This document shows positions 9,629 to 16,660 of a DNA stretch of 64,000 bases, in pieces (within the stretch, counting starts at the first letter, position 1; each line of letters begins with the position of its first letter). The translations under genes and the position numbers were made by a program. Under the pieces are notes generated by a model. The model had not been told where the DNA came from. It ran no database searches and worked only from the letters and a program-made list of their open reading frames with translations. The stretch covers positions 62,001 to 126,000 of the forward strand of contig NZ_JAPFBW010000008.1 in the NCBI RefSeq assembly GCF_026153205.1, in the 5' to 3' direction. The DNA comes from Aquabacterium sp. A7-Y (GTDB lineage Bacteria; Pseudomonadota; Gammaproteobacteria; Burkholderiales; Burkholderiaceae_C).

Positions 9629-10372
9629 TCAGGCGTCGGAGCGCCTGAAAAACACGCCGTCCACCTGCAAGGTGCGTCCGTTACGGGGGTCCGTGAACCC
9701 GGGGAGCAGCGACCAGAGCTGGAACCCCCGCTGCTGCAAGTCCTCGACGAAAAACTCCCACAGGCGCTGCCCTTCGTACAGCGGCACGAGGCTCAGTTCC
9801 AGCTGCACGCCGACCACACGCTCCAGGCTGCGCGCCGCACCCTGCAACACCGGCCATTCATAGCCCTGGGTGTCGATCTTCAGGAACACCGCCCGGCTGC
9901 CGTTGGCGTAGGCCTCGAACACCGCGTCCAGGGGGATGACAGCGGTCTTCTGCGCGCTCACATACATGGAGTGCGGGGCCGCATCGGCATGCGCGGCCAG
10001 CATCGGCAGGATGGACGAGCTCTGCGAATTGCCGGCCACATGGATATCCACCTCGCCCGACGCCTCGCCCACCGCACACTGTTCGTGCACCTGCCAGGCT
10101 TCGTCCCCGCGGGCGTTGAGCTTCAGCCGCGCATGCGCTTCGGCCAGGGGCTCGAAGGAAACGATGCGGCCACGGTAGCCGCCTTGCCTGACCTTCAGCG
10201 CGTACTGCCCCGTATTGGCACCGACGTCCAGGATCAGGTCGACGCCGAAATGCTGGAACATGGCGTTCAACTCGTCGCCCTCGGTTCGCACCGGTCGGTA
10301 GCGCCTCACGTCCAGTCCGGCTGAACGGAAGGTCTTCCTGATCATGCTCTTGGCGAGCTCCCCAGGTCCCAT
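9629..10372 (-). CDS. FkbM-family methyltransferase
   Basis: The 247-residue protein contains the SAM-binding motif LILDVGANTGQYALKV (about residues 46-61), an acidic motif SFEPLAEAHARL, and the FkbM hallmark VFLKIDTQGYEWPVLQGA (about residues 162-179). FkbM enzymes O-methylate sugars or polyketide hydroxyls. No glycosyltransferase or polyketide genes are adjacent, so the acceptor is unknown. The extended N-terminus of about 45 residues (SMIRKTFRSAGLDVRRY) is common in family members linked to polysaccharides. It lies immediately downstream of a block of gene debris. Confidence 0.9.
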   Translation of the reverse strand: MGPGELAKSMIRKTFRSAGLDVRRYRPVRTEGDELNAMFQHFGVDLILDVGANTGQYALKVRQGGYRGRIVSFEPLAEAHARLKLNARGDEAWQVHEQCAVGEASGEVDIHVAGNSQSSSILPMLAAHADAAPHSMYVSAQKTAVIPLDAVFEAYANGSRAVFLKIDTQGYEWPVLQGAARSLERVVGVQLELSLVPLYEGQRLWEFFVEDLQQRGFQLWSLLPGFTDPRNGRTLQVDGVFFRRSDA

Positions 10373-10640
10373 CGCTGTCTCCCAGAAGTATCCCGACCCT
10401 CAGGCTGACGACGTGCGACCGTGTGAAGGCCGTCGATCGACTTCTTTTGCCGAAGCCCGGGCAGCCTCACGCCGGTTCCTCGCAGAACCAGACCACCGAA
10501 GTGCCGGGCTGCTCGCACTCCGCAAGCGCCCGGGCCTACAACGCCAGGCCGTGATCCCGCCGTGTCCGCTTCTTTTCCGTGGTCATCGTGTCCTTGATCG
10601 TTGTTCGTGGACATGATCCTTACAGGGACCGAGTCGCGGT

Positions 10641-10733
10641 TCAAGGTGGTGTGCCTATCCGCTTGCGCAGCTGTGCGTTTATCGAGTGGAAGAACGACTC
10701 CATGTGTGCGTTGTCGTTCCTTCGCGAAGTCAT
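10641..10733 (-). pseudogene. IS3-family transposase C-terminal remnant
   Basis: The minus frame reads MTSRRNDNAHMESFFHSINA, closely matching the DNAxMESFFHSLK region near the end of IS3-family (IS150 group) transposases, then stops after GTPP. Only about 30 residues remain, and no terminal repeats are evident. It marks a lost insertion sequence in the debris block 10.6-11.15 kb. Confidence 0.7.
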
Positions 10734-10829
10734 GACGCTGCGCACACGCCACGAAAACCCGGGACACGGCAGCGGCGGCGCCCCCAAAGAAGCCGGCGAT
10801 GGCATTCGTGCTCAGCGGGAGGTCGGGGG

Positions 10830-10880
10830 TAAGCAAGGCACAGGTCCCGGGCTCGGGAAGGGGCGGCGCTGACCCGCGCA
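10830..10880 (-). pseudogene. PEP-CTERM sorting-signal fragment
   Basis: The minus strand reads ARVSAAP then, after a small frame slip, PLPEPGTCALL. The DNA parallels the end of the intact PEP-CTERM gene near 14.65 kb (ARVSAAPIPEPQTYALL), including the shared GGCGGCGCTGACCCGCGCA on the plus strand. It is the remains of a second copy of that gene. Confidence 0.7.
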
Positions 10881-10904
10881 TTGGGAAGCCCAACCGGAAT
10901 CATC

Positions 10905-10955
10905 TACGGATTCATCCACCTCAGCAGTTCTTCCTGCACGCCCCTGGGCCGAGAG
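10905..10955 (-). pseudogene. HAD-protein 3' fragment
   Basis: The minus strand encodes PRGVQEELLRWMNP, matching SAPGVQEELLRWLNP near the end of the intact HAD gene at 15.55 kb. The DNA similarity is confined to about 50 bases. It sits directly against a copied XRE leader, which shows that the intervening 600 bases present in the intact locus have been deleted here. Confidence 0.65.
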
Positions 10956-10957
10956 CT

Positions 10958-11018
10958 GGGACTCTTGCGACATTTCCTCCTCCGACTTCTGGAGGAATTT
11001 TGTCGGGACTCGCAGACA
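10958..11018. repeat. copy of the XRE-gene leader (see 16166-16222)
   Basis: About 57 bases match the DNA in front of the XRE gene with only a few changes, including CTCTTGCGACATTTCCTCC, the GGAGGAA ribosome site and GGGACTCGCAGA. Both halves of the hairpin that covers the ribosome site are kept. No XRE coding sequence follows; instead an IS5 fragment begins. Confidence 0.75.
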
Positions 11019-11033
11019 ACCTGAACCCGTACC

Positions 11034-11126
11034 GCCCATGGCACCCCGTGCTCCATCTGCGCCAAGAACTCCCGCTTGCGCGTCTGCCTGGTCGACAAGT
11101 TCATCCCGAGTTCAAGCTGCTTCATG
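11034..11126 (-). pseudogene. IS5-family transposase N-terminal remnant
   Basis: The minus strand from ATG 11126 reads MKQLELGMNLSTRQTRKREF and then LAQMEHGVPWA, the conserved start of IS5-family transposases (MKQxxLGL...FLxxMExVVPW). It breaks off at about 11034 into unrelated DNA. It overlaps the end of the class II aldolase gene by 5 bases (11122-11126), suggesting that the insertion replaced that gene's original 3' end. Confidence 0.75.
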
Positions 11127-11997
11127 CCTGCATACTTGGCGGCCCCCACCCATCATGCAAGTCCTCTCGGCAAGGTCTTGCAGACCCTCCCTGGCGGACA
11201 GGTCGATCAGCAGCGCGAGCGGCACGAGCTGCGCGTCTGGCAAAGTAGTGAAACGCTGCTTCCGTTCGCTGCTTGTTCAGGGTCCAGTCATGGGCCTCCT
11301 TGGCAAGCGCCGGGTCTAGCTGCCTGACCTCGCCGGCATGAGAGGCGAGCAGTTGCATGCGTGCCGCCCGTTCGCATTGCAACGCCACAACGCAAGACTC
11401 CTCCACCGAGGAACACGCCACGACAAGACCGTGGTGAGCCAGGATCGCGGCGCGTTTCGCGCCGAGTGCCCGGCTGATGATTTCGCCTTCGTTGTTGCCT
11501 ACCGGTATCCCGGGCCAATCGGCGAGGAACTCCACGTCGTCGAACAGCATGCACGCGTCCATCTGGGCCACCACCAGCGGCTGTCCGATGATGGAAAGCG
11601 CGCACACGTGCATAGGATGGGTGTGGACGATGCAATTGACGTCGGGTCGTGCCTGGTAGATCCAGCTGTGGAAGCGGTTGGCGGGATTGGCCATGCCGTC
11701 TCCTTCCAACACGTTGAGGTCCGCGTCGACCAGCAACAAGTTGCCAGCTTCGGTCTCGTCGAACCCCAGCCCGAGACACTGGGTCCAATAGGTTCCCGCT
11801 TGCTCGCCGCGCGCCGATATCTGCCCTGCGAGCCCCGAATCGTGCCGATGCTGGAACAAGATATGGCAAGCGGCGGCCACCTTGTCCCGTAACGACAAGT
11901 CGGGCACTTTGAGGTGATCCTTGGCCCGCTGGTTCGCCAGTTCGACGAGGTCCACCTTGCCCATTGAGAAAGTAGAAGGGGTACTTTCGGAGCTCAT
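11122..11997 (-). CDS. class II aldolase/adducin-family protein
   Basis: The 291-residue product has the zinc-binding HTHPMH motif (CIVHTHPMHVCAL, about residues 115-127) and the third histidine in AILAHHGLVVACSSVEE, as in fuculose-1-phosphate aldolase-fold enzymes. The core ends near TEAAFHYFARRA. The last 35 or so residues (AARAARAADRPVRQGG...) are low-complexity and end inside an IS5 remnant, so the native C-terminus is probably lost. Its ATG overlaps the stop of the upstream oxidase gene by 4 bases, so the two are translationally coupled and probably act on one pathway. The substrate is unknown. Confidence 0.85.
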   Translation of the reverse strand: MSSESTPSTFSMGKVDLVELANQRAKDHLKVPDLSLRDKVAAACHILFQHRHDSGLAGQISARGEQAGTYWTQCLGLGFDETEAGNLLLVDADLNVLEGDGMANPANRFHSWIYQARPDVNCIVHTHPMHVCALSIIGQPLVVAQMDACMLFDDVEFLADWPGIPVGNNEGEIISRALGAKRAAILAHHGLVVACSSVEESCVVALQCERAARMQLLASHAGEVRQLDPALAKEAHDWTLNKQRTEAAFHYFARRAARAARAADRPVRQGGSARPCREDLHDGWGPPSMQA

Positions 11998-12713
11998 GAC
12001 GGTCCCCGATCGAAAGTTCTCACTGCAAGTTCGTCGGTGCAGCTGGCGGAGAGGATGGCAGAGAAGAAGTCGCCTCGGGCCCGGACCAGCGATCGTCCTG
12101 CAGCGATCATCACGGCCAGCTGAGAGGGTTCGTTTTCGGCGGTCAGTACCATGATGGCACGCATCGTTTCTGCATGCCCGTCATCGCACTCGACATGCAT
12201 GCGGAAGAACTCCGTCTCTGTTCCTTTCACTCCCAGCGCCTCGAAGCCGGCAAGAATATCGGCATACATCGAAGGCACCAGCGCCTCCGCGCCCAGGCAC
12301 AGCGCGCCGAGGCCCCTGGCCGGGTTGCGGTCCCGGCAGTGCTCGGCCATCACTTCGATCAAGCTAAGCGTTGCTGGCAAAGGCGGCGGCCCCCGGTCCA
12401 GATCGAGGCCGAAGCGGGCGAGCATGCGCTTGTAGACCTCGCTGTGCGGCGACAAGCCTTCATCACTGAACCCCAACTCCTCGAACAGGTTTTCTGCGAG
12501 GCAGAGGACTTGGTCGTTACTGCGCAGGTTCGACATCAACGCGCACAGGTAGCGCGTGAAGTGGCGGCTGTAATAGCCGTGCTGGATCAGGAAACATTTC
12601 AAGGCGCTCAGGCTGACTTCGCCGTTTCGGCATCTTTTGAGAAATGCGTGGCGGGATATATGGGCGACGAGCTCAACGCGCGCCTGTTCAAGCTCCAGTG
12701 ATATGGGTTCCAT
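11994..12713 (-). CDS. haem-oxygenase-like diiron oxidase (HDO) family protein
   Basis: The 239-residue all-helical protein resembles the iron-containing redox enzymes of the PqqC/CADD/UndA fold. It has carboxylate and histidine helices FLIQHGYYSRHFTRYL, LAENLFEELGF and MHVECDDGHAETM that are placed like metal ligands. Known relatives fragment or oxidise small substrates such as fatty acids or amino acids. The ATG at 12713 (MEPISLELEQ) is preferred to a TTG at 12725. It forms a two-gene operon with the class II aldolase downstream. The exact reaction is unknown. Confidence 0.82.
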   Translation of the reverse strand: MEPISLELEQARVELVAHISRHAFLKRCRNGEVSLSALKCFLIQHGYYSRHFTRYLCALMSNLRSNDQVLCLAENLFEELGFSDEGLSPHSEVYKRMLARFGLDLDRGPPPLPATLSLIEVMAEHCRDRNPARGLGALCLGAEALVPSMYADILAGFEALGVKGTETEFFRMHVECDDGHAETMRAIMVLTAENEPSQLAVMIAAGRSLVRARGDFFSAILSASCTDELAVRTFDRGPS

Positions 12714-13570
12714 TGTGATTCCCAAAGTAGGCCATCAACATCTCGTCCTGGGGCGACATCAGATCCCCCGGGGGAAGAGTTGAATGGCATCAAGGTGTGC
12801 TCTGGCCGGTCTGCTGCGCAGCAAACGCCGGAGTGACAGGCCATCGTGGTCAACAAAAAGGAATGGCAGGGACGAGCGTTTCGGATTCCTGTGTGAGTTC
12901 TCCTCCATCGCTGTAGCGGAGTCTCCCCAACGGCGGCTCCATTCCGTGGCAATGTAGAAAGGGCATTGCCGACCGTCATTGCAGTAAGGGCCTCGAATGC
13001 GACTTCTGGAACCGCATGCAACGGTTTCAGGCCTTCGATCGATCGATGGTGATTACACGACCGCAATGCCGCGCGGAATACAGGCAAGCCCTGCAAGGCT
13101 TCCACGCGGGGCGGCAAAAGCCCAGGTGATCCCGGCCTGGCAGACACCCTGCGTCACAAAACTGCCGCGGGCGGGCACGTGATTCGCGGACATCATTCTT
13201 ATATGAATAATTCAGCCGCGCGGTGCCTTGATGAGGTTGCTACGGCCCCCCGGTCCGGCAGGCGAGGCGCTTTTTCATGGCTGCGCACTTCCGTCCCGAT
13301 GGGAATTCGGCGTCGCCGTTTCGAGGGGCGCCCAATGCCCCTGGCATCTGATGCCGCGACGCCCGTTGCGTCGGCAGCAACACCGAATTCCCGGAGAAAG
13401 CCCCTCCAACGGTTACTCGCAGACGCACCTCGCTCCAAGATGGGGCCAACAACTGGTTGTTCTACCAGGACGCGCGGGCAACGATTGGTGAAACCGAGGG
13501 AGACTCGCTTGTAGGGCGGTCCATTTCTCCTAGGCTGCTTCCATTACAAACTGATGACGCGGCAGGAAAG
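12714..13570. other. 857-base region without a convincing gene
   Basis: This stretch should contain the promoter of the oxidase/aldolase operon on the minus strand and that of the small plus-strand gene at 13571. Open frames on both strands have no recognisable protein features. I see no RNA gene. Given the debris on both sides, it may be decayed coding DNA beyond recognition. Confidence 0.4.
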
Positions 13571-13936
13571 ATGAATCGTGAAATCGATGTCTTCCCGGAC
13601 GAAGTGATCTATCGAAGGACCAACCCGGGGCAGCGGGCCCTCGTATTTTCCGCAGACTCTCTGCCCGTGCCGGCCAGGCGTTTTCTTGCGATGGTGAACG
13701 GCCATACCCCGCTTCGCTCGCTGTTGGACCTGGGATTTCCAACGGACGACATGCGTTCCTCGATCCACCTGCTGGTCGAGCAGGGCCTGATCGAAGCGCG
13801 TTCGCTTCTTCGCACCGGCGTCTGGGGTGAAACTGCCACATCAGCGATTGTCATGGAGCTGCCCTTGATACCGCGCCTTTCCAGGCGGCCCAAATGCCCA
13901 ACGGCCAACAAAGTGAAGTTGGATTTGATGCCTTGA
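13571..13936 (+). CDS. small conserved-type protein, unknown
   Basis: The 121-residue product begins MNREIDVFPDEVIYRRTNPG. Its centre (LPVPARRFLAMVNGHTPLRS ... IHLLVEQGLIEAR) resembles a class of small betaproteobacterial proteins with a winged-helix-like core, where LVDGxxS and LxxxGLIE motifs recur. AGGA lies 5 bases before the ATG. The C-terminal 35 residues run across the breakpoint of the GNAT pseudogene on the opposite strand, so the natural end may have been replaced. Confidence 0.55.
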   Translation: MNREIDVFPDEVIYRRTNPGQRALVFSADSLPVPARRFLAMVNGHTPLRSLLDLGFPTDDMRSSIHLLVEQGLIEARSLLRTGVWGETATSAIVMELPLIPRLSRRPKCPTANKVKLDLMP

Positions 13937-14326
13937 CCGGCCAGTCGATACGGCGGCAACCGTTCTCCAAGGCGTACCGGGCCACCCACGACATCAGCGC
14001 CCGGCCAAACCCCTGGCTTCTCTCCGACGACCGCATATACAGCTCTTTCAGCTGGCAATGCTTGCGCTTGTCGGCCGCAGGTTCGATAAGCGAATAGACG
14101 AGGGTGATGCCTGCCAAGCCGACCACCGTGCCGTCGTCTCTGCAGGCCACGACCAACTTGTGGGGCGACGTGGCGGCCAAGAGGTTCTCGAGGAGGTGTT
14201 CTCGCGCCAGTTCCCGGGAGACCACCGCCCCTTAGTTGTAGTACGCGTGCAACTCGCACAGCAGGTCTGACAGCTGTCAGCGAGTCAGCGAGTCAGCTGA
14301 GCTTCAGAGACAAGTTCAACGCGCAT
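13925..14326 (-). pseudogene. GNAT acetyltransferase pseudogene
   Basis: This is a second copy of the gene at 8601-9098 in the same orientation. The start MRVELVSEAQ and the block from SRELAREHLLENLLAA to DWPVKASN are clearly recognisable. It is dead: an in-frame TAA replaces the glutamate codon of YYNEG (near 14234), a short repeat-like insertion of CGAGTCAG units disrupts the region near 14280-14300, and homology ends at KASN, removing the last 35 or so residues. Upstream similarity extends to about 14370. Confidence 0.88.
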
Positions 14327-15279
14327 GCAGTGGCCTTGGGGGATGACGCAGAGCAGCGAGGAATGTAGCCGCTGCTGCTGGTAGCAGGCAATGTGGCTGC
14401 GAAGCGCTGCCTTGGGCGGGCCGTCCGGGTCGAACACGCAGCCGGCCACGGCATCCGGGCCCAGCGGGGTGTCGGGGTGGCAATCCGCCCGCGCCTTTTC
14501 ACTGTCCGTCGTCCGACCCTGGGCGAGCCCCAGGCCGAACGGCGCTGTCGGCGTTCGGACGCCTGCCCTTGGCTGGCACCGCGGACCCACGCACAGACAG
14601 CGCCGAGGCCGACGGCCAGCAAGGCATAGGTCTGCGGCTCGGGAATGGGGGCGGCGCTGACCCGCGCACCCGTGACGATGTTGAGGCCGAGGGCGGCCGA
14701 GTCGGACGAGCGGTTGTCATAGACGAAGGAGAAAGACTCGGTCCGGGAAGGCAGGCGGCCCGGCTCGGTCCCGCCGTCGAGGGCCAGGCCGCCGACCGTT
14801 TCGAAGTCGGTCCCCAAGACGACCGACGCACCGCCGCTGCCGTGGCCGCAGGGGCTGCTGAAGCAGCGGGCCCCGGCGCTCAGGACGCCCGAGACGGTGA
14901 GCGAGGTGTTAGGAGAGAGGATCATGCGGCCGCTGGTCGAGCCACTGGCGAACCACTCCCAGGAGGCCACCCCGCCGGGGTGCGTTGCCTCGGCGACCAG
15001 GCGATCCGGTGCGCCCACGACGGTCGCCCCGCCGAAGCTCACCGTCTCCTCTGGCAAGAACTCCGGGCCATCGAGGGAGCGATGGTCGTCCTCGTCCGCC
15101 CGCCCCGAGAAGTAGACGAAACGCCCCCCCTCGATGGTGAAGGAGGCGTCCACGCCGTCGTCCGGCGCGAGGTCGGCCACGACGATCTGCAACTGCGTCA
15201 AGGACGCAAAGGCCGTGGTGGCGGCAGCCGCTGGAGCGGCGATGCACAGTGCGGCGAGGGCCGCGGCGATCTGGGTCAT
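14293..15279 (-). CDS. PEP-CTERM protein with abnormal C-terminal extension
   Basis: The ATG at 15279 (AAGGAG 7 bases upstream) starts a signal peptide (MTQIAAALAALCIAAPAAAA). The mature part has a beta-rich domain containing VADLAPDDGVDASF, shared with the PEP-CTERM protein at 35.3 kb, then the sorting signal PIPEPQTYALLAVGLGAV and basic residues. PEP-CTERM signals normally end the protein and are processed by exosortase. Here the frame continues about 90 more residues (ASERRQRRSAWGSPRV...) into the upstream end of the GNAT pseudogene. The original stop has apparently been lost, so correct sorting is doubtful. Confidence 0.85.
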   Translation of the reverse strand: MTQIAAALAALCIAAPAAAATTAFASLTQLQIVVADLAPDDGVDASFTIEGGRFVYFSGRADEDDHRSLDGPEFLPEETVSFGGATVVGAPDRLVAEATHPGGVASWEWFASGSTSGRMILSPNTSLTVSGVLSAGARCFSSPCGHGSGGASVVLGTDFETVGGLALDGGTEPGRLPSRTESFSFVYDNRSSDSAALGLNIVTGARVSAAPIPEPQTYALLAVGLGAVCAWVRGASQGQASERRQRRSAWGSPRVGRRTVKRRGRIATPTPRWARMPWPAACSTRTARPRQRFAATLPATSSSGYIPRCSASSPKATACALNLSLKLS

Positions 15280-15432
15280 CGGGGGCTCCTTGTTTGGCGA
15301 CAAGACGAGAGATGGCGGAACAAGAAAAATGCCGGCTTCCTCGTGCACCGGGAAGCCTCCTGAAATCATTTACAGCTCTGAAGCGATCAGTGAGTAGCTT
15401 TGTGCAACCGAACGGGAGGGGGCGACTTTCTG

Positions 15433-15990
15433 TCAGGCATACAGGCGTGCACGGCGGCGACTCAGCCAACCCGCGCCCCGCGGCTGAACCCGGCCGCTGT
15501 GCCGCTCCAGGCGCGGCAAGAACGCGTGCGGATTCAGCCATCGCAGCAGCTCTTCCTGCACGCCCGGGGCCGAGACGCCGGTATTGGGGTCGCAAAGGAT
15601 GAAGTGCTCTTTGAAGAACGGCCTCGGCAGGTCACCCGCGGCGGCGTCGAGGATGCGAAAGCTGGTGACGCGTGGGGATTGGGAGAGCCAGAGGCGGATG
15701 GATTCGTAGCGGGAGGCGTGGGGGGTGACACCGAGGTAGCGGGGGCCGAGGTGGCCGAGGAGGTGGGCGAGCTCACGGTGGGTGTGGAGGTAGCGCCAGA
15801 CGGAGTAGATGACGAGGAAGACGTCGGCATGGGGCTGCAGGAGGCAGGAGAGCGCCGAACTCCATGCGCCGTGGCGCTCGACGCTCACCTGCACTTGCTG
15901 GCGCGATCTTTCCTGAGGCGAGCCGAGCCGGATCAGCGCTCGGCCTTGTGGGTGCAAGCAGCCATCGAAATCGATGAAGAGCACGCGCAT
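15433..15990 (-). CDS. HAD-superfamily protein of the RNA-repair-associated type
   Basis: The 185-residue protein opens MRVLFIDFDGCLHPQGRA, the DxDG nucleophile motif of HAD hydrolases placed at the very N-terminus, and contains FLVIYSVWRYLHTHRELAHL and HFILCDPNTG. This matches the HAD domain seen in Swiss-army-knife RNA-repair proteins and stand-alone relatives. The role is probably phosphatase-like on an unknown substrate. GGAGG lies 6 bases before the ATG at 15990. It is divergent from the XRE gene, and a fragment of its 3' end recurs at 10.9 kb. Confidence 0.75.
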   Translation of the reverse strand: MRVLFIDFDGCLHPQGRALIRLGSPQERSRQQVQVSVERHGAWSSALSCLLQPHADVFLVIYSVWRYLHTHRELAHLLGHLGPRYLGVTPHASRYESIRLWLSQSPRVTSFRILDAAAGDLPRPFFKEHFILCDPNTGVSAPGVQEELLRWLNPHAFLPRLERHSGRVQPRGAGWLSRRRARLYA

Positions 15991-16179
15991 TCGATCCTCC
16001 CGTTCGGCGTTCGGGTTGCCCACTTGTTGTCGTGGTCCGGGGGTTGGAACGAAGGCGGCCGTCGCGGCGTCTATGCAGCTACCAAATCAAGGATGCGTGA
16101 CGAAACGGCGATGTTCGACAGGCCGCTCGCTTCGATTCCAACAGTTGTGCGAGGACAAATGCTAGGGCTCTTGCGACAT

Positions 16180-16203
16180 TTCCTCCTCCGACTACTGGAG
16201 GAA
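16180..16203 (+). promoter_or_regulatory. hairpin masking the ribosome site of the XRE gene
   Basis: TTCCTCC (16180-16186) pairs exactly with GGAGGAA (16197-16203) across a 10-base loop. The right arm contains the GGAGG ribosome site of the TTG start at 16209. This could hold translation down until opened. The same two arms persist in the copy at 10974-10997. Confidence 0.55.
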
Positions 16204-16208
16204 TCCTG

Positions 16209-16457
16209 TTGGGACTCGCAGAAGCCTTCGGCCGTGTTCTACGTCGATGCCGCAAGGAAGCGGGGTTGACGCAGGAGGCGCTTGCGTTCGAGGCGGAGTT
16301 GGAGAGAACGTTTGTGAGCCTGCTGGAGTTGGGGCAGAGGCATCCGACGATAGGGACGATTTGCAAGTTGGCGGCGGCGCTGCAGATGGCGCCGCACGAG
16401 TTAGTGAAGTTGACAGAAGCGGAGTTGCGGATGGGCAACGAAAAGCGCAGGCCGTGA
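16209..16457 (+). CDS. XRE-family helix-turn-helix protein
   Basis: The 82-residue protein is almost entirely one HTH_3 domain: LRRCRKEAGLTQEALAFEAE and LELGQRHPTIGTICKLAAAL. It is a typical small repressor or antitoxin-like regulator. The start is a TTG with GGAGG 7 bases upstream, and the ribosome site is inside a short hairpin. It faces away from the HAD gene and towards the 3' end of the DUF3800 gene. A degenerate C-terminal copy occurs at 26.42 kb. Confidence 0.85.
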   Translation: MGLAEAFGRVLRRCRKEAGLTQEALAFEAELERTFVSLLELGQRHPTIGTICKLAAALQMAPHELVKLTEAELRMGNEKRRP

Positions 16458-16660
16458 CCGGAAGCAAGGTCAGCCACAAGAGGCTGCGCCTGCTGTCCTC
16501 GTGAGGTGAAAGAGTAGCGGCACTAACTCGCCTGCTGGCGAATCGTGCACACAGGAAAAGCACCGGACGATGCAAAGCAATCGCCATCAGGAAGGGCTTG
16601 CCATGCGAGTTCATTGCTCTACCTCGGACGGGCGCGCTCGGGCGAGCGGACGCGCTGCGG

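Noticed and set aside
10342-10893. A 183-codon minus-strand frame overlapping the FkbM start
   Set aside because: It merely links the PEP-CTERM scrap, antisense and IS3 debris in one open frame; it is not a gene.
12608-13147. A 179-codon minus-strand frame across the gene-poor region
   Set aside because: No start signal, no domain, and its end overlaps the 5' part of the oxidase gene in another frame.
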